Origin: Bromus sterilis
Lineage: Eukaryota; Streptophyta; Magnoliopsida; Poales; Poaceae
Assembly (NCBI GenBank): GCA_950022295.1
Contig: OX465598.1
Coordinates: forward strand, 304,928,001-304,992,000
Direction: 5' to 3'
DNA length: 64,000 bases
Positions 33,641 to 46,219 of this stretch are shown here, in pieces; position 1 is the first letter of the stretch; the number at the start of each line of letters is the position of its first letter. A program made the position numbers and the translations under genes. The notes beneath the pieces are model-generated. The model ran no database searches, was not told the origin of the DNA, and saw nothing but the letters and a program-made list of their open reading frames with translations.

Positions 33641-33702
33641 ACCTGCCGTTGCATGGACGGGAAGAGGTGAAATCGAGGATTGATGGATATCAAGTCAGTT
33701 GA

Positions 33703-36630
33703 TGGCCAGCATGGATTCCACCGAGACATCTATCATAGGAGATACTTAGAGTATTAGATAAATCTTATGTAATCATTATAGTATGAACACTTAGTTGTGT
33801 GTCTTGCATCTCGCGAGACAAAGTTATTCATGTAATGAGACAAGTCAGTTGTTCCATCTTTATGAATAAAAGAGTGATTATACTTTGATTACGTCTTGAT
33901 TTATGATATGATAGAAAGCATTTATAATACTACTATTATTGTCAAGAAATATTCAATGTTTAATGATAAAGTTGTCTTGATTATAACAAGTCAAAGATTT
34001 GATTGCATGAGGTGACTTCATAACTGATGAATTCATTAAATGTATGATCTATTAACTTGTGAGTTCATTATCGAATGAAAAATCATAACTTGATTGCATG
34101 AGATGGATTAGATACACGATCTATGAACCTCTGCAATAAATATAACCATGACAAGGTTCTAGCAAGTAGAACTTGTGCCAATCATTATACATAAATGATG
34201 TACTAAATGGGCATGTGAGTTATCATTAAAGACTTCATATGATTAATTGAAAGTTGTATTCAATTGAGATCATAAAACTGAGATTCAGGAATCAAAGTGA
34301 GAAGTGAGAATACAAGGATACATATCACTACGCTACGATCCGAAGTGATAATTATTGACATTGACATAATGGGATACTTGTGGAAGTTGTACCACAAACT
34401 ACGATGGAAGTTGAAAGTGCTAGACTACTTAAACCATTCGTAGTCATACTAAACCGTAGTATGGTCTAAACGTTCTTTCCCCTAGCACTATAGTTATTGT
34501 CGAATAAGTTGTTTAATTCATTAAGTTAAAACACCCACTTCATGATTAGGAAACCATCCTGAATCTAACGAGACATGATAGCTCCATAACTGATGGTGTT
34601 ATAAGGTTTCTTAAAAGAAATAATTTCTTTGTAATAAAACTACAAGCAATTGAAATTACATATTCTCCCCGAATAGCAAAATGTGTGTTGCTTGATTGGT
34701 AATGCGAGAAGAAGTCTCTCGACACGGATCCAATGGGAGATAATGGAAACTTTGACCGGGGTATTGGACCTTGCCTTCAGAATATCAGAGTATTGCAACG
34801 GAAGCATGTTCCGCTGCAATGACGCTATATAAGAAAGGATATGCCAAAGATGATTGATCTTGGTATATGAGTTGAAGCCATTGTTGAATTTAGAAGGTTG
34901 TCATGAATACGTTCTGTACAGAACAATAATCATGAGTCTTCTTAATAAAACAATAAAGAATAACATTGCTTGAAGACACAAAGGAATGATGGTAGCCTAG
35001 AACACGAGGAGAAATGGAATAATATTGAGTTACATATAGGATGGCTCACGTCCCGTGAAATAAATCGGTTATTTCATATTCTCGACAAACTGGAGAGTTA
35101 TTGAGAATGATGTAATGGGCATAAGGCATTATTTGGTTATGACCAAAGTTCAATGATGATTGACTACGGAAACGTAGGAATGCTTTAATCAATAAAATAT
35201 TTCATTTACACTACGATGGACCATAGCCTGAAATTGCATCTCAGTCAAATTTGGGATTTGAAAGAGAATTGCAATAGGCATGACAAAGGTTACTTCGTTA
35301 AAAGGATGTACTATAGTAACTCAAGACAGGAACTCTCAACCTTGATTTGATCAAGTGATTTTGTGATGACCAAAATATTCAGTGGGCCTGCAGTTTCATG
35401 AAACTGAGTGGGAGCTTTGAAGACTTCCCGGAAACTTGGAATGCAGAGGGCATTTTCTGAGTGAGAGCTTTGGAAGCTTTGTCATTATGTGAGACATAAT
35501 GGAACAATAAAATGACTTGATGAAAGCTGAAATATATGAGTATATGATGGATATATTTGAGTGGGAGCATGATCATTGTCTCAAACATATATGCATTGAT
35601 ATGTGTGAAGAATGATCTCATATGTATATATATGGATATGCATTGATTGTGTATATAGAGAATCGTCTTATATACATATGTGCATTATGATATATATATA
35701 GAGAGAATAAGGCAAATAAAATACAAGATTGCAAGAATCTTCTTTTATGTGAAATACCAACACATTACACGTTGAAATCTATATGAGTAGATTAAGATAC
35801 GGATAATGAAACGAAGTGAAGGTTGGAATAATCTTCTAGACAAGAAACATGTTCTTGTGGCTAGAAATTATATAATGGATGAAATCAAAATATCACAAGC
35901 AATGTCTTGATGGAAGAATAGAGATGCACCATGTACTGGACATGTGATCTTATATGTTCTTGACATATGATTCTACCATATAACATGCATTGTGAATCCA
36001 ACAACAAAATGACTCAAAAATTCTTGGAAGAAGAACATATTCCGATGTGCTTTAGGAGTAAAACACAGAATCTGAATAAAGTCCATGATTTCAGTATATG
36101 AGGAATACTGAGGACTGTACTCTAAAATATAGAGAGGATAATAGACTTGAATGTAATGCAAGATTACAATTGCAAGCCATATTATGGGTCTATATGGAAT
36201 TAGAGACATCACCAAAGACATGAAAGAAATGTGAGAAAAATTCACGGCACTACAAACATAATACTACTTAAGACAGTAGACGTATGGATAAAAGTTTAGC
36301 GTTAGAAGTATTGGACTTCTGGTTGAGTGTATTTCCCAGTATATATGACTAAGGATGAGTCTTCTAAAGACTGAACCAAGAGATCATTGGAGGATACTGT
36401 GAAATAATAGTCTCACTCTCCCGCGAAACTTATATCCAACCATTATATGATAATGAGTGGTATGCCAAAAGAGCTTTTGACCTGTACCAGTTGCAAAGGA
36501 AACATACGAATCTGAATTGGTGCAGTTCGTTGACGAACCCTCTTCCATTAGCATGCATGATCAATGAACACTTATGTGATAAGATGATTATTATCAGAAA
36601 AATGCGGCTAGATTATTAGCACTCTAGTGC
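33703..36630 (+). other. Non-coding Copia interior in place of pol
   Basis: About 2.9 kb without any frame carrying protease, integrase, RT or RNase H motifs. The sequence is AT-rich and rich in stop codons in all frames. Short phrases look like decayed Copia pol and 3' leader DNA, such as gagtgggagc repeats near 35406, 35458 and 35560. Since gag is intact and the LTRs differ by only about 2%, pol was probably already non-coding when the element moved. Confidence 0.65.
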
Positions 36631-36641
36631 AAGTGGGAGAC
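36631..36641 (+). other. Polypurine tract of the Copia element
   Basis: AAGTGGGAGAC immediately before the 3' LTR start TGTTGG; the same tract occurs in BARE/WIS/Angela elements. Confidence 0.85.
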
Positions 36642-38392
36642 TGTTGGATATATGCTCTAGAGGCAAATAATATATGATTATTCCAATATATCTAAACAAG
36701 TTCATAACCAGTTTCATACCGTGCTAGAACTATGTCAGTGAAACAATGATGCAGGTGTGGTATAGAAACCCCCAGAGTTCCTAGTTAGCCTCTACATCGA
36801 TAACTAGTTCATGGTCAACATGATGGTCGTGGTTTCGCGATCATGGATAATTAAGTCTCTTGACTATGAGGTCACCTCACTGGTTAAGTGACGTGATGAA
36901 CATTACCCAAAGTAAGCATTACAGCATGATCAAATCTTATGAAGGTTCAGTGTTGTAATTACAGAACGTGGTAGACCGTTCCTTTGACCGTGAGTACGTG
37001 CATATTTACTATCTTCCCGGATGCTTTGACTTACATGCCACCACCTGACTGAAATATGCGGGTCATAACGGTTGTATCTTAGGTATTCCGTGGAGATATG
37101 TTGAGGAGTATTGTTACAAGAGTGGGATTTGTCAATCCATATAATGGATAGATACTCGGGGCCCACTCGGTGAGATTCCATCCATAAAGCTGCATCATGT
37201 GACTAGGTCACGGGGATGAATATCACGAGAACGAGTGAATGAGGATTAGTTTGGAACGAGGTTGAACCAGACATAGGATGTCATTGATCGAATCTCGGAA
37301 CAATCTAGTATCGCTGACAAAGGGAATGCTATACGGCGTAAGGTCCAATCGGTGTTTGATATCCGGAATGCACAGGGGTCACTATGGGCATCCAGGTCCC
37401 GCTGATGATCATTGACCGTAGCCTCATCTCGGTCATGACTGGAGTGTTCTCGGACCGTAGGTTAACACACTTAAGGGCTCGATGAAATCGGAGATCTTTT
37501 CGGAACCATCGGAGTAACCAGAGAATAAAGGAAACAATATCGGAGAAGTACCGTGTTGAACCGAAACAAGTTCGGAGTGAACCGGAAGGTGTTCCGGAGC
37601 ACCGGGAGATGGAATATTATGTTTTAGTTATTAATTAATTGAATTAATAATTAAAATCATTTTATTTCTAATTAATATGTGCAATGGGACTTAGTGGAGA
37701 AAAAGGCTCATTAGGGGAAATAAAAGGGAAAAAGAAAAAGAAAAAAGAGGGTGAGGCGCCATGGGCCCTAGGGCCCATGAGGGGTGCGCCCCCTCCCCCC
37801 CCTTGGCCGGCCACCCCCTTAGCAAAGGGACTTTAGTCCCACATTGCTAAGGGAGAGGGGTTGACTCCCTCCCCTCTGCCTATATATAGATGGGCAGGGT
37901 GCACATATTTAATACACAGAAATTCGTGAGAAAATAAATATTACTCCGAATCGAGATCGGTTTTCTCCGGTCTTCTCCCCTCCCTTGTCGCTTTCACGGT
38001 GGGCTCCCTAGTGTGAGCCTATAGTGGAATTGAGGCTTCTCTGCTAGAATCGGAGGCCGTCGTGCTGCCGAAGCTCCGTCCGAAGGTCTGCTTCCGCCAC
38101 CTCCGCTGGATCGGAGAACGGAGGTCGTCATCGAGTCTCGTATGTGTGCGAGTACTACGAGGTGCTACACGTGTGGCACTACACCCATCCGGGTGCTCAA
38201 CACAGCCAGGGGGCTGTGAAACTTGCTCGGCTACATCAACCATGTTTGCGGGAACGTTTCCCGCGCAACGGACTACACCCCGAGGTATGTTATTTCCGCA
38301 CTACTTGCCGTTACGGTAATACGGCTAGCTAGATCTTGGGTTATGGGAACGCTAGTTAGAAAAAATTGTGTTTTCTGCTGCGAACCCCATCA
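36642..38392 (+). mobile_element. Copia 3' LTR
   Basis: Colinear with 30117-31868 over its full length, with roughly 37 substitutions and one small deletion counted by eye. It ends CCCCATCA where the 5' LTR ends CCCCAACA, and is followed by the GATAC duplication and the rest of solo LTR E. Confidence 0.92.
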
Positions 38393-40751
38393 GATACAAC
38401 ATCTCATACAATCGGCATACAACTGCTTTAATACAATACAACAGCGGAAGATACATGTCTGAGTACAGACTACAATCAAATGCCTATTGGCAAAGAGAAA
38501 AACATCGATCCCATAACCACACGGGTCCAGGCCCTCCGCCGGGATCCTCCTAACTAGTCGTCGTCGAGTATGCACGTGAAACGTCGGTCACCATACCTAT
38601 TGTCGATCAGAACCCTAAAAAGTGTTTGGGGGTAGTATCATGAGTACAGAGGTACTCAGCATCCAACTGTAGTGGTCATCTGACCCAGCAAGGACTTCAT
38701 CACTCGTCATTCTAGGACAACTAGTAGTTTACGGTAAGGAAGGGGTAAGTGGTGAGGTTGTTGCCGCACTAGCATTTATGAAGTGGCTAACGATCTAGAG
38801 AGTAAGATAAGAAGCCAAGCATTCGATGAGGAATCGCATCCAGCAAGTCTTGCTATCAACTACTACGCAAACATAACACCTATGCTATCCTTGTCCTCCT
38901 CTTCGCATCCCGACGAAGAAGAAGCAGTCAAGGCACACACACACGTTGATCAAGTTATATTAAGATTATCTCAGTTGTTGTTGTCTATGAACAAGGAGTA
39001 GGTCTCAAGTCGTCCATAACCGTGGACATGGCTTCTCGAAAAGATTTAACCCTGCAGGGTTGTACCAACTGCCCATTACAAGGCTCCGCACGCACGCCCA
39101 TCTCTGTCAGTTGCTACCCATCACAGGCAACCATTTTATGATTTAGTTCCAAAAGATCCGGAACGACAGGTCCCTCTAACTAACAACGCAGAAATCCGGG
39201 TGGCCCTCGGTGAGTCGACATCCAACTCAAAAGCCGGCCGCGCTCTCGAATCGGCCTCCACCGTCTGGACGAGGTCAGATAGGTTGCCCAAACAGATGTG
39301 GACAACCCCCTAGCTCCCTGGGGTGGACCAACAAGAGGAACTATGTCTCTGCTGGCCCAAGTTGTTTAAAATCTGCCGGCCGCGGACCAGTCACACACAC
39401 GTTTTCAAATGCTAAATCAGCTTGGGCCACCACTAGAAATGTTTGAAGCTAGTTAGGTAAGAAGAGTGGACCCCATAAAATCCCACACGCGGTTAGGCAC
39501 GCTCAGTCTTAAAACCAATACCCGGAACTCGGATCCTAGGTGACTCGAATGGAACAAAGCGTCGGGCGAGATAGCCTAGACCTTCCATCCTTCGTCGAAT
39601 ATAGTCAACATTTATAATAATCATATCATCAATAACAATATATTAATGTGATAACCAAAACCCACGAGTAACAGGGTAACATCGTAGCATCCTAAGCATG
39701 CATACTAAGCAGGGGTTGAGCAACGAGCAATAGTAACATAGCAGTACAAGGTTTGCTGGGAAGGGACATGGCTGTATCGGTTTAAAAGAGGCTGTAAACA
39801 TGTGGTAGGATCAAACATCGAACCTAACCTATACTAGCATGCAAACCGCTGGTTGAAATAGAATGGATCATAAGTAATGTATAGTCCTTGCCTGTTGATA
39901 AGTCGGGTTCCGAAGGTGTAGTCGATCGCAAGCTCGCATCGTCTCCGAGAGGTACCCGCGGAAGCACACAAGACGATAAACACTGGAAAGCAATCAACGA
40001 GCAAGCACTCTATTACTACAAAGCAAACACGAGCAAGCATCAACAATAAGTAACACGAGACATCGCACCTACCGTCGGGAGCGGTTACTAACAATTTAAG
40101 TGGAGTACTCGTCACACACGACGATACCGCACGTTTACGGTGGTTCAAGTTGCTTAGCTACAGGTGATCAACCAACGGTTATTAACATGGAAACTCAAGC
40201 AAGCATGGCATAGCACACAAACATGGCAAGGGTGAAGCATAAATAAACTACCTGGGCTAGTCAGTTTAAGTGGGGGGTAAAACCTATACATGACAAACTA
40301 TTGCGGACCCCACGATAAAACAGAATTTGGTACTGTTTTCCCTAAACAATATTTTATTATTTTTATTAGCAAGCAAGAGCATCATAAACACAATTTACAT
40401 GCAATTCTAGTCAAGTTACATATAAGAAACATTTTAATCAGAGCAACGGTTAAAAAGATATGGCAATTACAATTTACAGTGGCAAGCAGTTGTAAATAGC
40501 AGGTAAACAACATGTAAACAAAGTCAAACATGGCAAAGAAGCATAAATTAGTAATCTACATGCAATTCTAAGCAACTTTCATATTTAACGCGTCGCGATC
40601 GGAGCTACGGTTAAAAAGTTACGGGCACCGCAATAAAAACAATACAATGTGCAATTTTATTAAACCAGAAAAAAAGGTCTAACGGGCCGAAAGCTACTGG
40701 GCCCAACAGTGCAGCAGCAGCAATAAATAAAAAAAAGAAAAAGGGGTGGCG

Positions 40752-40757
40752 CTTACC
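40752..40757 (-). promoter_or_regulatory. Conserved splice-donor-like site in LTR E
   Basis: The minus strand reads AGTGGTAAGC at the boundary between the GC-rich segment and AT-rich DNA. Equivalent donor-like sites occur at the same boundary in LTR F (50994-50999), A (54506-54511) and D (about 60619-60628), in the minus sense, which is the transcribed sense of the LTR. Confidence 0.45.
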
Positions 40758-41509
40758 ACTGGGCCTCGGCCCAGGCTGGCGGGGAGGCTGGCGGCTGGGC
40801 CGCGGGGGGCGAGTGGGCCGTGGGCGCGCACTGGCCTGCTGGAGCTGGGCCGGTCCACGCGTGGAGGGGGCAGGCGAGCATCGGGCTCGTCTCCTCCTGG
40901 AGGCGCCCGACTGCGCTGCCGGTGGTGGCGCCCTCCGACGAGGCCGCGTAGGGCAAGGCGAGGGGGAGGCCGGGACAAGGCGGAGTGGTCGGGGACGGGT
41001 CGCGGCTCGCTGGATCTGGCCCAGACCCCGCCGGATCCGGCCGCTGGAGGCACCCGGTGCGAGCTCCCGAGCTCTGGTTCATGGCAGCCATGGAGGCTCC
41101 TGATATGACAAGGAAAGGGAGCAAGGTGAGGGCAGGAGACAGAGGAGAGGAAAGGGAGAGGAGAGGAGCGAGCGCGGGGGAGAGAAGGAGGTGGCCGGGG
41201 CGCGCAGCCCGGCTGGCCGGCGGCGGCGGCGTGGCTCCTCCACGGGAAGCTCGGGAGGCGGCGAGGCGCGGCCCAGATCAAGCCCGGGCGCGGCCCTGCG
41301 GGGCCCGGCGGCTGGAGGAGGAAGGTGGAGGGGCTGGAGGCGACGTGGCAGCCCCAGGAGCGTCGATCTCGCGATCCGATGGCCTGGGAGTGCTGGGATC
41401 TAGGGTTTCGAGGTGCAGGGGATTTTGGGCGAAATTTGGAGCAAAACTGGGGGTGTGGCTGCAATTTTCCATTAGGGTAAACCCTAATTGGCTAGTTTGA
41501 GAGGTGGGG

Positions 41510-41523
41510 GTCATTATATAGGC
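41510..41523 (-). promoter_or_regulatory. TATA box of giant LTR E
   Basis: The minus strand reads CCTATATAATGACC about 470 bp into the LTR. Equivalent boxes occur in F (55831-55842) and D (61376-61391) as CTATATAAAGACC. Orientation agrees with the primer-site and LTR direction of the family. Confidence 0.6.
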
Positions 41524-41993
41524 AGGTTGGCTGGCCTGTTTACGAAAATGCCCCACGGTACCCCTCTCGCGTGTCCGGTGATCGCGTTCGTGACCGCCGA
41601 GACTCCGTACGGACTCCGATTCGGACGAAACTTCGACCTACGCGCTCAGCGCGTCGAGCCCGTCGATCGTACCTCACTGCGGTGACATTACGACAACATT
41701 TTCGGCGCCCCAATAAAATAATCCGTTTATTAAATAAACGGGGTTTTCGTTCCGGTGGCGATGGCTGGTCTCGTGCGAGTTTTGCGACGGTGATCGGGTG
41801 AAACCCGGTGTCGCAAAGGTCGAGTGTCAGGGTGACAAGGGTCGTTCTCCGTCCGGTATGAGATAAGAGGGGGGAAAATAATCGTTGATCGATAAATCGG
41901 GGATGCAAACACCGCAAACAAATCAGACAATCAAACAATTCATACCGAAAACAAAAATTTTAAATTTTGTGAAATTTGGGCTGTTACAGTGCC

Positions 41994-42476
41994 AGAGCAT
42001 CTTCTCTAGGCAGCCCCAATCTTGAAACAGCGGCGGCGGCGGTACAGAGGGGACTTCGCGAGAAAGAGATCGATATTAGGGGTTTCCACCCCGAGGGGTA
42101 AATATAGGCGAAGGGGGGCATCGAGGGGACCCACGAGGCAGTCAGGAGGGTGTCTGGCGCGGCCCAGGGTGGGGCCGCGCCACCTGCCCTCCTGGCTGCC
42201 TGGTGGTGGCCCCCCTTCGCTCTCTTGGTGATTTCGGAAGCTTCTGTTGCGCTGATTTTTTATATATTTTTCCCGGAATTTTTGGAGCACTTTTAATGGC
42301 CGGAAAACCTGAAATACAAAGACAACAGAAAATAGAAACTGGCAACTGGGTGCACTGAGTTAATAGGTTAGTCCAAATAGGTTCAAAAGTGTATGAAAGT
42401 TCAAGAAAAACATGGCAAAGTCACACAAAACATGCATGGAGCAAGCAGAAATTATAGATACGTTTGGGACGTATCA
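41994..42476 (-). mobile_element. S2 3' LTR, part 2
   Basis: Continues the S2 3' LTR after solo LTR E, colinear with 50138-50615. Read on the minus strand it opens TGATACGTCCCAAACGTATC at 42476. Confidence 0.9.
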
Positions 42477-42490
42477 ACATCCCCAAGCTT
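42477..42490 (-). other. Polypurine tract of S2
   Basis: The minus strand reads AAGCTTGGGGATGT, identical to the tract of S1 and directly before the LTR. Confidence 0.85.
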
Positions 42491-45339
42491 AATTCCTGCT
42501 CGTCCTCGAGTAGGTAAATGATAACAAGCATAATTTCTGTGGTGACATTCCACACAACCAAATAAGGACTTTTAAGTAAAGCAATCAAAGCATGCAATTC
42601 AATTCAAGTCTTAACAAGCAAGAGTCTATATTATCATTGACACAAGCAACAAAAGAACAAAGGGTGCAAGAGCTCTCGCTGTCTGTGACTCGAATGTCTC
42701 CAAATGGTGTTTGCGTGCAAGCAAGGGACTGGGAAGAAAGAGAAAAAATGTTGTTGAGAACAACTATCTACTAAAGTTTCACACTTGGTCTCCTTTGGAT
42801 TCTTATCTGGACTCGTCCCCAGACCACTAGTCAGGTACAAGTCAAACTGATCCACTCCCTTTCGATATTTTGAGCACTCATGCAATGGATGAGCGTGAGC
42901 AAGAAAGTTGACACCTAAAAGGTGTGAAAGGCTCACATCAATGAGGACAATCATAGGCGAGAGAAGGCCATATGATAGATATGATGTGAGGAGTAGGGAT
43001 TGCCATACAACGGATGCACATGTGAGCTAAAAGCTCTCCAAGGGAACTAGTGGGGGTGCATCTAACTTGCTTGCTCAAGAAGACCTAGAGCTCGTTTGAG
43101 GAGGCTCATCATTGGAATATACAAGCCAAGTTCTATAGTGTGAAGGGTCCCCACATAGCTATATGCATGATGATGATCTCTATGGAGTACAAGGGATAGA
43201 AGATGAAGTACTAGTGTGGATCTCTCAAAAGGAATATTAGTATGCCCCCTTCTCTCTTTTTATTTTTTTCTCTTTTTCTCTTTTTTTATATTTTTGTATT
43301 TTTTGGTGGCCTCAATGGCTCTTTCTATTTAACTCTCATTTGTCCTCTTCAGGATCTTTTCATTTTGTCCTCTTTGGGATCTTTTCTTCACTTTAGGGGC
43401 AATACTCTATATTTTACAAGAATATAGGAGATCTTTCACACTTTACAAAGGTACTCACATAAAGAAAATGTAACTATCATGATGAAAATGTATGCCTCTG
43501 CCAGGGTAGCAGGATATGCAATGACGTCATGTAGCAATGATTAGGGAAAGGCCCAACTAGCATGCGGCTCATCGATCAAGCAAGTAGCATGTATGACATG
43601 AAGATCAAGTCATGAGAAGGTGGATGTTGCATGACAATGTATCTCGGAAAGGCTATGGAAATGCCTTGGTAGGTAGGTATGGTGGCTGTTTTGAGGAAAG
43701 ATATAAGGAGGTTTATGATGACAGAGCGTATCGTGCCAAGGGTTTGGATGCACCGGTGAAGTATGCGCCAACTCTCGAGGTGAGAAAGGGCAATGCACGG
43801 TACCGAAGAGGCTAGAAAAAGTATAGGTGGGTGGAAGTGTCAACTTTCGAATACTCACATTAGTTCGAAGAACTCATGCACTTATTATCGGTAACTCTCA
43901 ATCTAATTAGGAGGTTCACAAAGAGACAGGTACCCCGAGGAGGAGTGTATGGGGGTTTGGTTATCCTTGCGCATCCTCGACTCATGGTACGTGAGTGTAC
44001 TCTAATATTCGAACCCTCCAGAGGTTAGTGATCCATCTAGTAGCTAGAGTTCTCAACAGGGGTTTTTTGGTTTTCGGAAAACACACGGATTGCCCAAAAT
44101 ACGACATCTATCACTAATAGGCAAGAGCTCTTGACACCATAAGTTCAAACATTACTCTAGTCAATACCTCAAAACTATTGCATGTTACTACTACAAACAG
44201 AACAACAACTTTAACTACCTACTTTCAGTCAAGACACAGAACTCAGTGCAACAGGCAAACTCTCTAACAAGATGAAACATGCAACCTATAGAAATTTCAA
44301 CCTAAGACAAAAGAAAATCTCTAGAAAAACTAAAGCACTACAACTAAACAGAACAACAGCTAAGAAAAGAAAAAGAACAACTCACAGCTAAAGGAATAGG
44401 CATGCAAATCCTATGAGGAGTTCTAGTTCAAGCGGAGCGTGTATCTCTCCCACACAAAAGAGTAAGTTGGGGTCTAACTTGTTACTACAGCAAAGAAATC
44501 AAAACAAACCTAGAAAAGTAAAGAGCGAGACGCTCCAAGCAAAGCACATAACGCATGAAGTGATAAAAGAATAGTGCAACGAGGGACAAACTGATGATTG
44601 TTGATGTAGAAGGGGATGCATCGGGGGCATCCCCAAGCTTAGACGCTTGAGTCTTCTTGAATATTTATTGGGGGTGCACATGGGCATTCCCAAGCTTGAG
44701 CGTTTGACACTCCTGAATCTTCTTTCATCCTCCTCCATCGCGCACTTGAAAACTCCCTTCATACATAACTCATTGTAGGCTGATTTGAGAGGTTAGTACC
44801 CAAATGAAATAATTTTCCTCTACTGCAAATAAAGATAATCTTGAAGAGCTACTGTTTCTCAAGATTGCCAAAAAGTTTTTGCAAAGAAAAAGCAAGCTTA
44901 AGGTTTGCAAAAGTAAGGAGAGACAAAACGTGGCAGAATCTGTGAAAAACAGAACAACAGATAGAAACGAATTTTTTAGGGGTACTTCTGCAACTCAAAT
45001 AAAAAAAACTCAGAACATACGGAAGTTTCGTAATTGTATAGAGCACGCTGTGTAAAAAATCAGCTCACAAAGATGAACTGGGATTTTTCTGTAATTTTTC
45101 TAGTCACGAGGACAGAATCTGTTTTCTGGACAGCATGTCACAACTTTTACTTCCCTTGCCGTATGAGGCTAAACTTGGCACAAAGCTTGAAAAGTAAAGA
45201 TACAATGATGTTGCTACATTACTAACAATCATCAAGACCACTAAGAATAGAACAAAAGCAAAATAAAAACCTAAATTCGTTGCGGGCTGCCTCCCGAAAG
45301 CGCTTCTTTAGAGCCATTAGCTAGGCTTAAAGCAAAACA
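42491..45339 (-). other. Non-coding interior of S2
   Basis: About 2.85 kb colinear with 16648-19446 of S1, including shared landmarks such as the block near aaggctatggaaatccctt and the minus-strand tgcctagcttaaaggcg block near the protease end. No polymerase or integrase motif in any frame. Confidence 0.75.
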
Positions 45340-46219
45340 TCAAGTCTTTTCAAGAGAATAACTAGCCCGTGTGACGGACTCAAAAGGTAATTTAATCTTT
45401 TTTCTAGGGAAATGTTCCATCCCTTTCTTGAGAGGGAATTGGAATTTGATAGTTCCCTCTTTCATGTCAACAATAGCACCAACTGTGCGAAGAAAAGGAC
45501 GTCCCAAAATAATTGGACAAGAGGGCTCACACTCAATGTCCATAATAGTGAAATCAACGGGAACATAATTGTCATTGACAATGATAAGAACATCGTCGAT
45601 CTTCCCCAAAGGTTTCTTTACGGAAGAATCAACAAGACGAACACCAAAAGAACAGGGATCAAAAGGTTTCAATTCAAGCATATCATACATTCTTTTGGGC
45701 ATAACAGAGGTACTTGCTCCGACATCACAAAGAGCATAACAAGATAAGTTATTCAATTTATTTTTTATCATAGGATCCCAACCATCTTCTAGCTTCCTAG
45801 GTATGGAGGCTTCTAGTCTAAGCTTCTCCTCCCTAACTTTGATTAGAGCATTGGTGATATGCTCTGTGAAGGCAAGATTGAGTGTGCTGTGTGGGGGTCT
45901 CTAGACATCTTGTGTAGGAAACCAATAACTTCTGGTAAAGTGCAGTTGTCAAAGTCTAAGTCACTACTATCTACCAAAGAAGTAGTGATATCATTTAAGC
46001 TCACTTGTTTGAAAGAATCTATGTTCATAGAGGTTTCTTCATCTATGGTTGAGGTGGTAGCATCACCATTGATAGGTCCAGTGGGACTAGGGGTGTGATG
46101 GGTGCTAACAGTTTGGACATCCTCAACTACTTGGATAGTGGCTACTGTGTGGTAGGTAGGAAGGCTCTTAATTCTCTCTTCTTCCTCCTTTTCTCTAGCC
46201 CATCTATCTTTTAGTTTTC
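45340..46219 (-). pseudogene. Aspartic protease region of S2, frameshifted
   Basis: The frame 45340-45771 encodes the protease core: YALCDVGASTSVMPKRMYDM, VDFTIMDIECEP, CPIILGRPFLRTVGAIVDM and an end at RASYSLEKT. A one-base loss near 45888 relative to S1 (agtgtgctgtg instead of agtgtgctagtg) puts the upstream linker (45843-46219) in another frame. Another interruption upstream is the solo LTR at 46220. S2 keeps Arg in LGRPFL where S1 has Ser, the usual Gypsy protease form. Confidence 0.82.

Larger units (their letters stand above)
30117..38392 (+). mobile_element. Complete Copia retrotransposon (BARE/WIS/Angela-related, non-autonomous)
   Basis: The 8276-bp element has two LTRs, 30117-31868 and 36642-38392. 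It has an initiator-Met-type primer site after the first, polypurine tract AAGTGGGAGAC before the second, and target duplication GATAC on both sides (30112-30116, 38393-38397). The LTR start TGTTGGATATATGCTCTAG is close to the TGTTGGAAATATGCCCTAG of BARE/WIS/Angela. By eye the LTRs differ at about 35-40 positions (about 2%), suggesting insertion within roughly the last million years. Only gag is coding; the region where protease, integrase, RT and RNase H should lie is non-coding, so it needs proteins from a related Copia. Confidence 0.93.
29967..41988 (-). mobile_element. Solo giant LTR E (interrupted by a Copia element)
   Basis: Starts TGTAAGGCCTGATATGCGG and ends GGGCTGTTACA, flanked on both sides by GTGCC. 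No internal domain or second LTR is joined to it, so it is a solo LTR left by recombination between the two LTRs of one element. Without the Copia insertion at 30117-38392 it is about 3741 bp. It was inserted in the 3' LTR of S2. Confidence 0.9.
38398..41988 (-). mobile_element. Solo giant LTR E, main part
   Basis: Continues E after the Copia insertion. From about 40690 to 41500 it holds a GC-rich segment, with frames open on all strands (up to 256 codons on minus) that differ from copy to copy and have no domain. The end, 41560-41988, is the conserved U3 start of the family (minus view TGTAACAGCCC). Confidence 0.88.

Noticed and set aside
40694..41500. Long frames on both strands (up to 256 codons) in LTR E, and similar ones at 54460-54992, 60601-61260 and 51031-51629
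   Set aside because: They lie in GC-rich LTR segments with few stop codons by composition. Frames differ among copies, are Arg/Gly/Pro rich and have no domain.
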